From contig CANQXR010000001.1 in assembly GCA_947627855.1 (NCBI GenBank), positions 1-64,000 on the forward strand: DNA of 64,000 bases, written 5' to 3'. Under the pieces are notes generated by a model. The model had not been told where the DNA came from. It saw only the letters and a list, made by a program, of their open reading frames with translations, and ran no database searches. The stretch is from an uncultured Clostridia bacterium. Lineage in GTDB: Bacteria; Bacillota; Clostridia; Lachnospirales; CAG-274. Positions 47,297 through 54,875 of the stretch are shown here, one piece after another; positions within the stretch are counted from its first letter, which is position 1; each line of letters opens with the position of its first letter. Made by a program: the position numbers and the translations under genes.

Positions 47297-47707
47297 ATGT
47301 TTAATTTATTCATAAAGCTATATCCTATAATACCCTGTATTCTGATCACAGTTACATTAATTCTATCTTATAATGCGTATAAAAAAATTAAAAATTACGT
47401 AAGCACAGAGGGAGAAATTATAGATTTTTACAAAAGTACTTCCGAGATGGCAATAAGCAATGAAGCGACTTATTCTGTTTCGCCTGTTATTATGTATGTT
47501 GTAAACGGAAAGGAATATAAGTTTAAAGGCAATTTCTATTCGACCTCTATGAAAAAAGGAGATAAAACAGAGATAATGTATAACAGAGAAAACCCCGAAA
47601 AGGCTGTTATAAAGAAGGGGCTGTTTTTTGCTCCTTTAATCACAGGTATTCTGGGAGTATGTTCAATTTTTCCGGTTTTCATTTTTCGGTTTATAATCAG
47701 AGCCTGA
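47297..47707 (+). CDS. DUF3592-like two-span membrane protein, candidate immunity protein
   Basis: 136 aa with membrane spans at about 8-27 and 108-131 and a beta-rich loop between (VSPVIMYVVNGKEYKFKG). The pattern fits DUF3592. It is the only gene between substrate 3 and its DUF4176 partner. Membrane proteins in that place are often immunity factors against membrane-acting toxins, so this role is inferred from position only. Confidence 0.7.
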   Translation: MFNLFIKLYPIIPCILITVTLILSYNAYKKIKNYVSTEGEIIDFYKSTSEMAISNEATYSVSPVIMYVVNGKEYKFKGNFYSTSMKKGDKTEIMYNRENPEKAVIKKGLFFAPLITGILGVCSIFPVFIFRFIIRA

Positions 47708-47796
47708 ACACTACTTTCAGAAATTATTCATTCTGTACATTTAATATAGTTTATGGTATTATACTATTGAAAACTTTTAAACAGGAGGAGGATAAT

Positions 47797-48081
47797 ATGA
47801 AAAAATATTTACCGATAGGTTCAGTTGTATTATTGAATGGTGCCGAAAAAAGGCTTATGATCTGTGGTAGATTGCAGACTGATGTATCTACTGATAAGCA
47901 ATATGATTATTCAGCTTGTCTTTACCCGGAGGGTCTGATTGACTCGAAGGAGTTATATATGTTCAATAATGAAGACATAAACAATGTATATTTTATAGGC
48001 TTTCAGGATGAGGAGGAACTTCGGTTCAGGAGATTTATAGAGGGATTATCAAACGAAAAGGAATCAAATGGTGAAAGGTAA
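47797..48081 (+). CDS. DUF4176 protein, partner of substrate 3
   Basis: 94 aa from the ATG at 47797 (AGGAGGAGG 6-7 bases upstream). It carries PIGSVVLLNGAEKRLMI, YPEGLIDSKELYMFNNEDIN and a G-F-Q-D-E-E-E end, like the copies at 23057 and 26717. Confidence 0.85.
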   Translation: MKKYLPIGSVVLLNGAEKRLMICGRLQTDVSTDKQYDYSACLYPEGLIDSKELYMFNNEDINNVYFIGFQDEEELRFRRFIEGLSNEKESNGER

Positions 48082-48193
48082 TCCTTATAAGTATAAAAAT
48101 TCTATTGGTTTTCGTCTTGAAATCGGACAGAGTGAAATACCGTATATGAAGTCGATCAATAATGAGTGGCATTTTAAAATCAAATATTACTAA
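48068..48193 (+). CDS. Small ORF overlapping the end of the DUF4176 gene, possibly a truncated gene
   Basis: 41 codons starting MVKGNPYKYKNS and ending WHFKIKYY. It overlaps the previous stop by 14 bases. It may be the 5' remnant of a longer gene cut off by the decay of the IS region. No family recognised. Confidence 0.25.
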   Translation: MVKGNPYKYKNSIGFRLEIGQSEIPYMKSINNEWHFKIKYY

Positions 48194-48578
48194 CTGCTTT
48201 AGGAGACGAACAAAATGTGAGAGCCGAAAGATATATTCCTTTGTATCGCCACCTTGATTTTATTTTGAATAATATAGTATTTTGGATATCAAGGCAGGTA
48301 GATTTTTTTGGGTGTTTGATGTAACAGATACAGATTTAAGGAAAGACCTGTTGCGGCTGTACATATTACAGTTGAGCCTAAAAATTATAATGCCTGAGAA
48401 GAATCCGTCCCGAAGGCTGATGACACAGATACGTTATTTGGAAAATTGAGTCTGAATATTTAACCGTATAAATGTAAAAAATAACCAAAAAGAATTTCGG
48501 AGATATTCAGAACAAACTAAAAAGATTGTTTGCAGGAGCAATCGAACAATTGCTGTCCCACGTGACCGCAACGGAGAA
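48194..48578. other. Decayed region without an intact gene
   Basis: Short readable fragments interrupted by stops (for example RAERYIPLYRHLDFILNN around 48216) suggest a degraded gene. Nothing can be named. Confidence 0.4.
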
Positions 48579-49556
48579 TTTAAATCTCAAATTATAACTA
48601 AAAGACAAACTGCGGAGAAAGCGAAACGATATTGTATTTTAGAGTAATTTCGCCTTCTCCGTAGACGAAATCGAACAGAAAATTATGGCTATATATGCCA
48701 AAGGAGTATCACAACGCAACATAGAGGCACTCTTCGCGGGATTTACGGTTCTGAAATTTAACATGGGCTAATTTCGCGCATAACAGACAAAATACTTCCT
48801 GAGGTAAATGAATTGCAAAACAGACCTTTGGACAACATTTATCCTGTAATTTTCTTTTACGGCATAGTAATCAACTCACGCAAAGACAAAAGAAATATAA
48901 TGTATTTATTCTGTTCTTGGAATAAATATGGAGGGACAGAAAGAAATTTCAGGGACATGGTTATTTGAAAACGGATTTACAAGCTTTTATGCAAGCATAT
49001 GTTCAGTTCTTAAAAACAGAGGCGTCAAGGACATATTTATTGCCTGTTATGATAATCTTACAAGGCTTTGCAATGCTATAAATTCAATTTTTCCCAAGAC
49101 AAAAAATCAGCTTTGTATAGTTCACCAAATAAGAAACAGTTGTAAATTTGTTCCATATAAGTACAGGAAAGCTGTATGTGCTGATCTCAAAAAGATATAT
49201 AGTACAGTAAATATTGATGATGCAGAGTGTGCGAAGGAGGAATTTAGTGAAAAATGGGATAATAAGTACCCTAACATAATGAAATCGTGGGATAGGAATT
49301 GGAATGATTTAACAACATTCTTTGAATATCATGCTGAAATAAGGAAAAAAATATATACTGCCAATGCAGTAGGAAGCTACCTGATGGAAAGAAAATTTAT
49401 AAAGTCAAAGGTAATATTTCCGACAGACGATTCTATTCGCAAGGTAATATATATTAGTGTAAAAGAAATTTCAAAAAAATGAAGATTACCGTAAGAGATT
49501 GGGGAATTGCCTATGCACAGTTTTCGGTATATTTTGAAGACAGGCTTACAGCCTGA
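48579..49556 (+). pseudogene. IS256-family transposase pseudogene (copy B)
   Basis: A frame from 48928 to 49482 encodes the central and C-terminal part, with LKNRGVKDIFIACYDNL and LCIVHQIRNS, the mutator-transposase signature. The N-terminal part (48640-48900) is in other frames. The end (VRDWGIAYAQFSVYFEDRL) is read in the next frame after an A7 run near 49473, where one more A would restore it. At least two lesions make it inactive. Confidence 0.8.
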
Positions 49557-49773
49557 TGACTGACGAAGGCTCTGACTTCGAACTCCCGAGGTTTATCCGC
49601 TTGGAAGATACCGATAAACGAAAAACAGCAACAATGAAAATATCGCTGCCTGTTACCGTATATCTTATAACCTGCGTCAGGTCGCTCCTCTGTGTTGCCC
49701 TGTTTGGTTGTATATTTATTATGCCCAAAAATAAAATTATAATTTCATTTACACAGATTAAAATTCACAACCA
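48579..49773 (+). mobile_element. Decayed IS256-family element, copy B
   Basis: The inverted copy of 13104-14135. It is longer (about 1.2 kb) and better preserved in the transposase part. The two copies face each other in opposite orientation across 34.4 kb. The shared sequence ends on both sides within a few bases of the same points, so both represent the same element. Confidence 0.75.
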
Positions 49774-49904
49774 GTATTCTTTTAAAAATCAAATGGAATT
49801 TTTTAAAAAAATCTCCACCCTACCCTTGACAACTAATCTGGCGAAGAAGTGTAACCAATCATTTGACCTTCAACAGATTTCCGTGTAAAAAAAGAGTTTT
49901 TTTG

Positions 49905-49933
49905 TTGCAATGATTCTTTATGTGTGGTATAAT
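49905..49933 (+). promoter_or_regulatory. Promoter of the AGCS symporter gene
   Basis: TTGCAA (49905-49910), 17 bases, then TATAAT (49928-49933) inside a G-T-G-G-TATAAT context; about 76 bases before the ATG. Confidence 0.65.
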
Positions 49934-50009
49934 GTTTTGGAATGTTTGAAAACCGACCCTTGCGGCTTGTGGGTTTGACGCATAATGGGTTGGGAGAAAG
50001 GAGAAAAAA

Positions 50010-51512
50010 ATGTTAGATTTAATAACAAACATCAACACAGCAGTCAACAACTTTGTATGGGGTCCGCCGATGCTTGTTTTAATGGGCGTTGTAGGCGTAC
50101 TTATGACAGTGCTTACAGGTGTGTTCCAGTTCAGAAGAATAGGTCACTGGATGAAGAACACCATAGGGGCAATTTTCAGCGACAGGCACGTTATGGGACA
50201 TACGAGAGATAAATCCATCTCACAGTTCCAGAGTCTTTGTACGGCTCTTGCCGCAACAGTAGGCACAGGCAACATCGTAGGCGTAGCCGGAGCCATTATG
50301 ACAGGCGGTCCGGGCGCTGTTTTCTGGATGTGGACAATTGCCATTTTTTCAATGATGACAAACTATTCGGAAAATGTTTTGGGTATTTTTTACCGCCGCA
50401 AAAACGCAAACGATGAATGGTCGGGCGGCGCAATGTATTATCTCAGGGACGGACTTGGCTCAAAGCCCCACTGCAAGGCAATAGGCGCAGTGCTTGCCGT
50501 ACTTTTTTCCATATTCTGTTTTCTTGCTTCATTCGGCATAGGAAATATGACGCAGGTCAATTCAATTTCCGGCAACATGAAAACAGCATTCGGCATTCCC
50601 ACATGGATAACAGGTATAGTCATTCTTATACTTGCTGCCCTTGTTATTGTTGGCGGTCTTAAGAGAATCGCCTCCGTAACAGAAAAAATAGTTCCCTTTA
50701 TGGTTGTTATATACATAATAGGCAGCCTTATAATTTTCATTACCCACATAACCTCCGTAGGCGCAGTCTTTTCATCTATTTTCAAAAGCGCTTTCGGTAT
50801 GAGAGCAGCAGCAGGCGGCGTTGTCGGCTTCGGAATCAAGCAGGCAGTCGTTATGGGAATGAAAAGAGGCGTTTTCTCAAATGAAGCCGGTCTTGGTTCT
50901 TCCGTAATGGTTCACTCAAACTCCAACGTAAAGGAGCCTGTAAGACAGGGTATGTGGGGTATATTTGAGGTTTTCGCAGACACAATAGTTGTATGTACAC
51001 TTACAGCCTTCAACGTTCTTACATCGGGACTTATAGACCTTGAAACGGGACTTCCTCTTGAAAAATACGGAGATGTAACCCTTACAAGCGCCAACATAGT
51101 CAGCACTGCTTTCAACATCAAATTCGGTGCTATCGGCTCAGCATTCATAGCCATTGCAATTGCTCTTTTTGCATTTTCAACGGTTCTCGGCTGGAGTCAC
51201 TACGGTTCTAAGGCGTGCGAATTCCTTTTCAAGGAAAAGGCAGTAATGGTTTATAAGCTTATATTTGTTGCCGCTATATTCGGCGGAGCGGTTATGGGTG
51301 ATAACCTTGCGTGGGATATAGCCGATACCCTCAACGGTCTTATGGCTATACCCAACCTTATAGGCGTACTTGTACTTTCGCCAATTGTTGCGGCAATTAC
51401 AAAGAATTACGTTGACAGAATAATAAAAGGAAAGAAAATCGAGCCTATGCTCTCCGTTTTCCCCGATATTCAGGCAGAACACGCCGAAGCGGTGAAGCAC
51501 GGTTCGGAATAA
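50010..51512 (+). CDS. Sodium:alanine symporter (AGCS family)
   Basis: 500 aa with about 10-11 membrane spans. Family signatures include FQSLCTALAATVGTGNIVGV, GPGAVFWMW, the MKRGVFSNEAGLGSS segment and NYSENVLG. AGCS carriers take up alanine or glycine with sodium or protons. It is a single-gene unit with its own promoter and terminator, following directly on IS copy B, and probably marks the return to ordinary chromosome. Confidence 0.96.
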   Translation: MLDLITNINTAVNNFVWGPPMLVLMGVVGVLMTVLTGVFQFRRIGHWMKNTIGAIFSDRHVMGHTRDKSISQFQSLCTALAATVGTGNIVGVAGAIMTGGPGAVFWMWTIAIFSMMTNYSENVLGIFYRRKNANDEWSGGAMYYLRDGLGSKPHCKAIGAVLAVLFSIFCFLASFGIGNMTQVNSISGNMKTAFGIPTWITGIVILILAALVIVGGLKRIASVTEKIVPFMVVIYIIGSLIIFITHITSVGAVFSSIFKSAFGMRAAAGGVVGFGIKQAVVMGMKRGVFSNEAGLGSSVMVHSNSNVKEPVRQGMWGIFEVFADTIVVCTLTAFNVLTSGLIDLETGLPLEKYGDVTLTSANIVSTAFNIKFGAIGSAFIAIAIALFAFSTVLGWSHYGSKACEFLFKEKAVMVYKLIFVAAIFGGAVMGDNLAWDIADTLNGLMAIPNLIGVLVLSPIVAAITKNYVDRIIKGKKIEPMLSVFPDIQAEHAEAVKHGSE

Positions 51513-51521
51513 TAACAAAGT

Positions 51522-51556
51522 AAGGGGCTGTCTTGAAAACAGCCCTTTATTTTTTT
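51522..51556 (+). terminator. Rho-independent terminator after the symporter gene
   Basis: GGGCTGT (51525-51531) pairs with ACAGCCC (51539-51545), followed by TTTATTTTTTT. Confidence 0.9.
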
Positions 51557-51619
51557 AAAATCAAAAATGAATATTAAACAACATCTCAGTCAATAATACC
51601 TGTACGGAGGTGTTTTTTA

Positions 51620-52408
51620 GTGAAAGACAAGCTTAAACAATTTTTAAAGGAAAACGGCTATGCGGCGGCGGTATATTCCTGCATAGCTCTTGTCGTCATT
51701 CTGGCGGCGGGCGTTGCATTTTATGACAGTCTGAATATAAGCAGCAGAGGGGAAGGAGAAATTGCTGACGAGTACGAAGCGGACGAGCCTCATGACAGAC
51801 CCGTAAGCCTTTCGAGGGACAGAAGCTATGTTGACGAGCAGAATGAAAACGCATCGGAAAAGGCGGAAACTTCCTCCAAAGTTTCTCAGGAAGCAAAGAA
51901 GCCCGAAAACGCAGCCCCTGCGCCTGCCCAAACTGAGGAGCAGCCCTCAAAAACAGCATCGGCTGACAATCTTTTTTCATTCGATGAAAATACGCAGGAT
52001 ATGCTTATGCCTATCGACGGCAGAATTGTGATGGATTTCAGTCCGGATATGGCTGTTTATGACCCTACTCTTGACCAGTACAGAACCAACGACAGCATTT
52101 GCATTGCCGCAGACGCCGGCATTACGGTCGTTGCAGCCGCCGACGGTGTAGTGTATGACACAGGCTTCAACGAAACGGACGGGCATTATATTTTAATTGA
52201 TCACGGAAACGGCTGGATGTCTACATACAGTCAGCTTGGCGAGAATATCGCAGCGGCTGTAGGTGACATAGTAAATGCGGGAGATGTGATCGCCTATGTA
52301 GGTGAGCCAACCGTATTCGGCTCCGCTCTGGGTCCTCATCTTGAATTCTATATTACTCATAATGACGAACCGGAGGATCCCAAGCTTTTATTTGAATCGG
52401 AAGAATAA
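51620..52408 (+). CDS. SpoIIQ-like protein with a degenerate M23/LytM domain
   Basis: 262 aa with a GTG start (GGAGG 9 bases upstream). One N-terminal span (about 14-36) is followed by a long charged linker and a LytM/M23 domain (about 130-250). The fold signatures are clear (ITVVAAADGVVYD, LIDHGNGWMSTYSQL, GDIVNAGDVIAYVG, GPHLEFYI). The zinc ligands are missing: N-D-S-I-C-I stands in place of H-x-G-x-D, Y-S-Q-L in place of Y-x-H-L, and the second His of HLHF is Glu. This pattern of a membrane-anchored, non-catalytic M23 protein fits SpoIIQ-like proteins of Lachnospirales. The engulfment role is inferred. Confidence 0.8.
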   Translation: MKDKLKQFLKENGYAAAVYSCIALVVILAAGVAFYDSLNISSRGEGEIADEYEADEPHDRPVSLSRDRSYVDEQNENASEKAETSSKVSQEAKKPENAAPAPAQTEEQPSKTASADNLFSFDENTQDMLMPIDGRIVMDFSPDMAVYDPTLDQYRTNDSICIAADAGITVVAAADGVVYDTGFNETDGHYILIDHGNGWMSTYSQLGENIAAAVGDIVNAGDVIAYVGEPTVFGSALGPHLEFYITHNDEPEDPKLLFESEE

Positions 52409-52412
52409 TAAA

Positions 52413-52450
52413 AAGGTCTGCCTGTTTTTTTTGCGGCAGACCTCTTTATT
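52413..52450 (+). terminator. Rho-independent terminator after the SpoIIQ-like gene
   Basis: GGTCTGCC (52415-52422) pairs with GGCAGACC (52435-52442), then TCTTTATTT. Confidence 0.85.
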
Positions 52451-52460
52451 TAAGGTTTGC

Positions 52461-52543
52461 GCCCCGCCGCCCCGCCCGACCAAGCCAAAGACAAAACGCC
52501 TGCGGCGTTTTGTCTTTGGCTTGGTCGGGCGGGGCGGCGGGGC
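52461..52543. repeat. Perfect 40-bp GC-rich inverted repeat (hairpin 1a)
   Basis: Arms 52461-52500 and 52504-52543 are perfectly complementary around a 3-base loop (TGC). It lies between two convergent genes, just after an ordinary terminator, so it is more than a terminator. The right arm overlaps the base of the next hairpin. Confidence 0.95.
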
Positions 52544-52630
52544 AGCGGCGGGCGGGGGACAAGGGGAAAAGAAAAGGACGGACAAGTCCGTCCTTTTCTT
52601 TTCCCCTTGTCCCCCGCCCGCCGCTGCCCC
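52539..52630. repeat. Perfect 45-bp GC-rich inverted repeat (hairpin 1b)
   Basis: Arms 52539-52583 and 52586-52630 are fully complementary with a 2-base loop (AA). The apex reads CGGAC-AA-GTCCG, shared with hairpins at 59742 and 63247, while the rest of the stem differs. It overlaps hairpin 1a by 5 bases, so both cannot form fully at once. Confidence 0.95.
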
Positions 52631-52657
52631 TGCTGCAATCGGTCGGTTTTTCTGCTT

Positions 52658-54865
52658 TTAAAAGCCGCAATTTTCAAAAAAGAATTTGTCATTCTCCTTT
52701 GGGGATACTCCCGTAGACGGAAGCTTATTACGTCTGTATGCAGCCTTTTTATTTACAGCGAAATCCTCGGCTTTCAGAATTTTTGAAAGGCGGGAATTCT
52801 TTTTAAGCGTGAACACCTGTATGCCTTGGGAGGTTCTTGTGGTTTTCAGGGATATAAGCTCAGAGTCTATGAGCATTGCTTTTTTGTCATCTCTTATAAA
52901 AGCAATGTCCTCCCTGCCGTTTATATGGACTGCTCCCACAAGTACCGATGCAGCGGAAAATGCATTTATCATCTTTTTGCGGTTGAGCTTTGTTTTATAG
53001 CTTTCCACACTCACCCTTGCCGCCTTGCCATTTTCAAAGGCAAATATTATTTCTCCGGAATAATCGGTGGTGGCAAGCATAAAAAGAATTGTTTCGTCAT
53101 TTTCAAGGGGCAGAACATTATTCAGATATTGTCCCATTGAATTTGTCTTGCATTCCTCCAGCTCGTATGCCTTGACCTTGAAAACATTCTGCTTGCTTGA
53201 AAACATAAGAAGCTCCGCGCGGTTGGTGGTTTCCAGCGTCTGTATTATTCTGTCATCCTCTTTGAGCTTATGCTCTCCCGACATACGGAGAGAAGCAAGT
53301 GTTATTTTCTTGAAATAATTTCCTGCCGTAAGGAACAGGCTTATGGGATAATCCTTTATAAGCTCGTCCTCATCAATAACATTCACATCTTCAGCATATA
53401 TTATATCCGTTTTTCTGTCCCTGCCGAATTTCTTATCAATTTCTCTGAGGTCCCTGCATATTATATTCTTCACCTTTGTTTCGCTTGAAAGTATGCCCTG
53501 AAGCTCGGCGATATCCCTTTCAAGCTGTTCCCTGTTTCTGATTTTGTTGAGCAGATATTCCTTATTAAGATTTCTGAGCTTTATTTCAGCTATGAATTCA
53601 GCCTGCGCCTCGTCAATGTTGAAGCCCTCCATAAGATTCGGAATAACCATATCCTCCGTTTCCGTTTCCCTTATAATGGCTATTGCAAGGTCTATATCAA
53701 GAAGTATTCTTTCAAGCCCCGACAGAAGATGATATTGTTCTTTTTTCTTTTCAAGCTCAAAAGCCGTTCTTTTTTTAATGCAGTCTGCCCTGAACGCCGT
53801 CCACTCCTTAAGAATATCCTTTATTCCCATAACTCTCGGAGTTCCGTCCACCAATACATTGAAATTACAGCTGAAGCTGTCGCATAATGGCGTAAGCTTA
53901 AAAAGCTTGTCCATAAGATGAACAGGGTCGGCACTTCTCTTTATATCAATGGCAATTTTAAGTCCGTTGAGGTCCGTTTCGTTTCTTATATCGTTGATTT
54001 CTTTTATCTTATTCGTCTTTACAAGCTGTATAACCTTGTCTATAATGGATTCTATATTCGTGGAATACGGAATCTCATATATCTCTATAAGGGACTGCTT
54101 TTTGTCATATCTGTATTTTGCCCTTACCTTAAAGCTTCCTCTGCCTGTTTCGTAAATCTGCTCAATTTCCTTTTTGTTGTATATAAGCTCGCCGCCTGTC
54201 GAAAAATCGGGGGCTTTTATATATTCGGAAATATCCGCATCGTTATTTTTAATATAGGCTATGGTTCCCTGACATATTTCACGAAGATTGAAGCTGCATA
54301 TATTTGACGCCATACTTACGGCTATGCCCTGATTCGGCGTAACAAGCACATTGGGAAACGCTGTCGGAAAAAGGACAGGCTCCTGCATTGTTCCGTCAAA
54401 ATTGTCCGTAAACTCTACTGTGTTTTTATCTATATCCTTAAATATGGTCTGACAGAAAGCGTCAAGCTTGACCTCCGTATACCTCGATGCGGCAAATGCC
54501 ATATCCCTTGAATACTGCTTGCCGAAGTTGCCCTTTGAGTCTATAAACGGGTGAAGAAGCGCATCGTTTCCCCTCGTCAGACGTACCATGGTTTCATATA
54601 TGGTCTGGTCGCCATGGGGATTGAGCTTCATAGTCTGTCCCACCACATTTGTGGATTTTGTTCTTCCCCCGTTCATAAGCCCCATTTTATACATAGTATA
54701 AAGCAGCTTTCTGTGAGCTGGCTTGAAGCCGTCTATCTGTGGAATTGCCCTCGAAACTATTACACTCATGGCATAGGGCATATAATTAAGCTCAAGAGTA
54801 TCTGTTATCGGCTGTGGCGTAAATCTGTCAGGTATTTCCGTTTTTGGAGTTTTTTTCTTGGCCAT
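52658..54865 (-). CDS. parC: Type IIA topoisomerase, A subunit (ParC-like)
   Basis: 735 aa. N-terminal DNA-cleavage domain with active-site Tyr129 (AASRYTEVKL) and the NPHGD element. The residues corresponding to the classical quinolone Ser83/Asp87 pair of GyrA are Gln87 and Glu91. A coiled-coil gate and C-terminal beta-pinwheel region (about 490-720) complete the subunit. The C-terminal part is shorter and more divergent than in GyrA, and the GyrA-box is not obvious. It is transcribed directly after the B subunit (10-base gap). It probably acts as topoisomerase IV in decatenation. The symbol is by similarity of layout, not proven. Confidence 0.88.
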   Translation of the reverse strand: MAKKKTPKTEIPDRFTPQPITDTLELNYMPYAMSVIVSRAIPQIDGFKPAHRKLLYTMYKMGLMNGGRTKSTNVVGQTMKLNPHGDQTIYETMVRLTRGNDALLHPFIDSKGNFGKQYSRDMAFAASRYTEVKLDAFCQTIFKDIDKNTVEFTDNFDGTMQEPVLFPTAFPNVLVTPNQGIAVSMASNICSFNLREICQGTIAYIKNNDADISEYIKAPDFSTGGELIYNKKEIEQIYETGRGSFKVRAKYRYDKKQSLIEIYEIPYSTNIESIIDKVIQLVKTNKIKEINDIRNETDLNGLKIAIDIKRSADPVHLMDKLFKLTPLCDSFSCNFNVLVDGTPRVMGIKDILKEWTAFRADCIKKRTAFELEKKKEQYHLLSGLERILLDIDLAIAIIRETETEDMVIPNLMEGFNIDEAQAEFIAEIKLRNLNKEYLLNKIRNREQLERDIAELQGILSSETKVKNIICRDLREIDKKFGRDRKTDIIYAEDVNVIDEDELIKDYPISLFLTAGNYFKKITLASLRMSGEHKLKEDDRIIQTLETTNRAELLMFSSKQNVFKVKAYELEECKTNSMGQYLNNVLPLENDETILFMLATTDYSGEIIFAFENGKAARVSVESYKTKLNRKKMINAFSAASVLVGAVHINGREDIAFIRDDKKAMLIDSELISLKTTRTSQGIQVFTLKKNSRLSKILKAEDFAVNKKAAYRRNKLPSTGVSPKENDKFFFENCGF

Positions 54866-54875
54866 TGCTGCCTCC

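Noticed and set aside
52302-52786. Several overlapping reading frames in both strands across the GC-rich stretch
   Set aside because: They are produced by the perfect inverted repeats (arginine/proline-rich nonsense) and have no ribosome sites.
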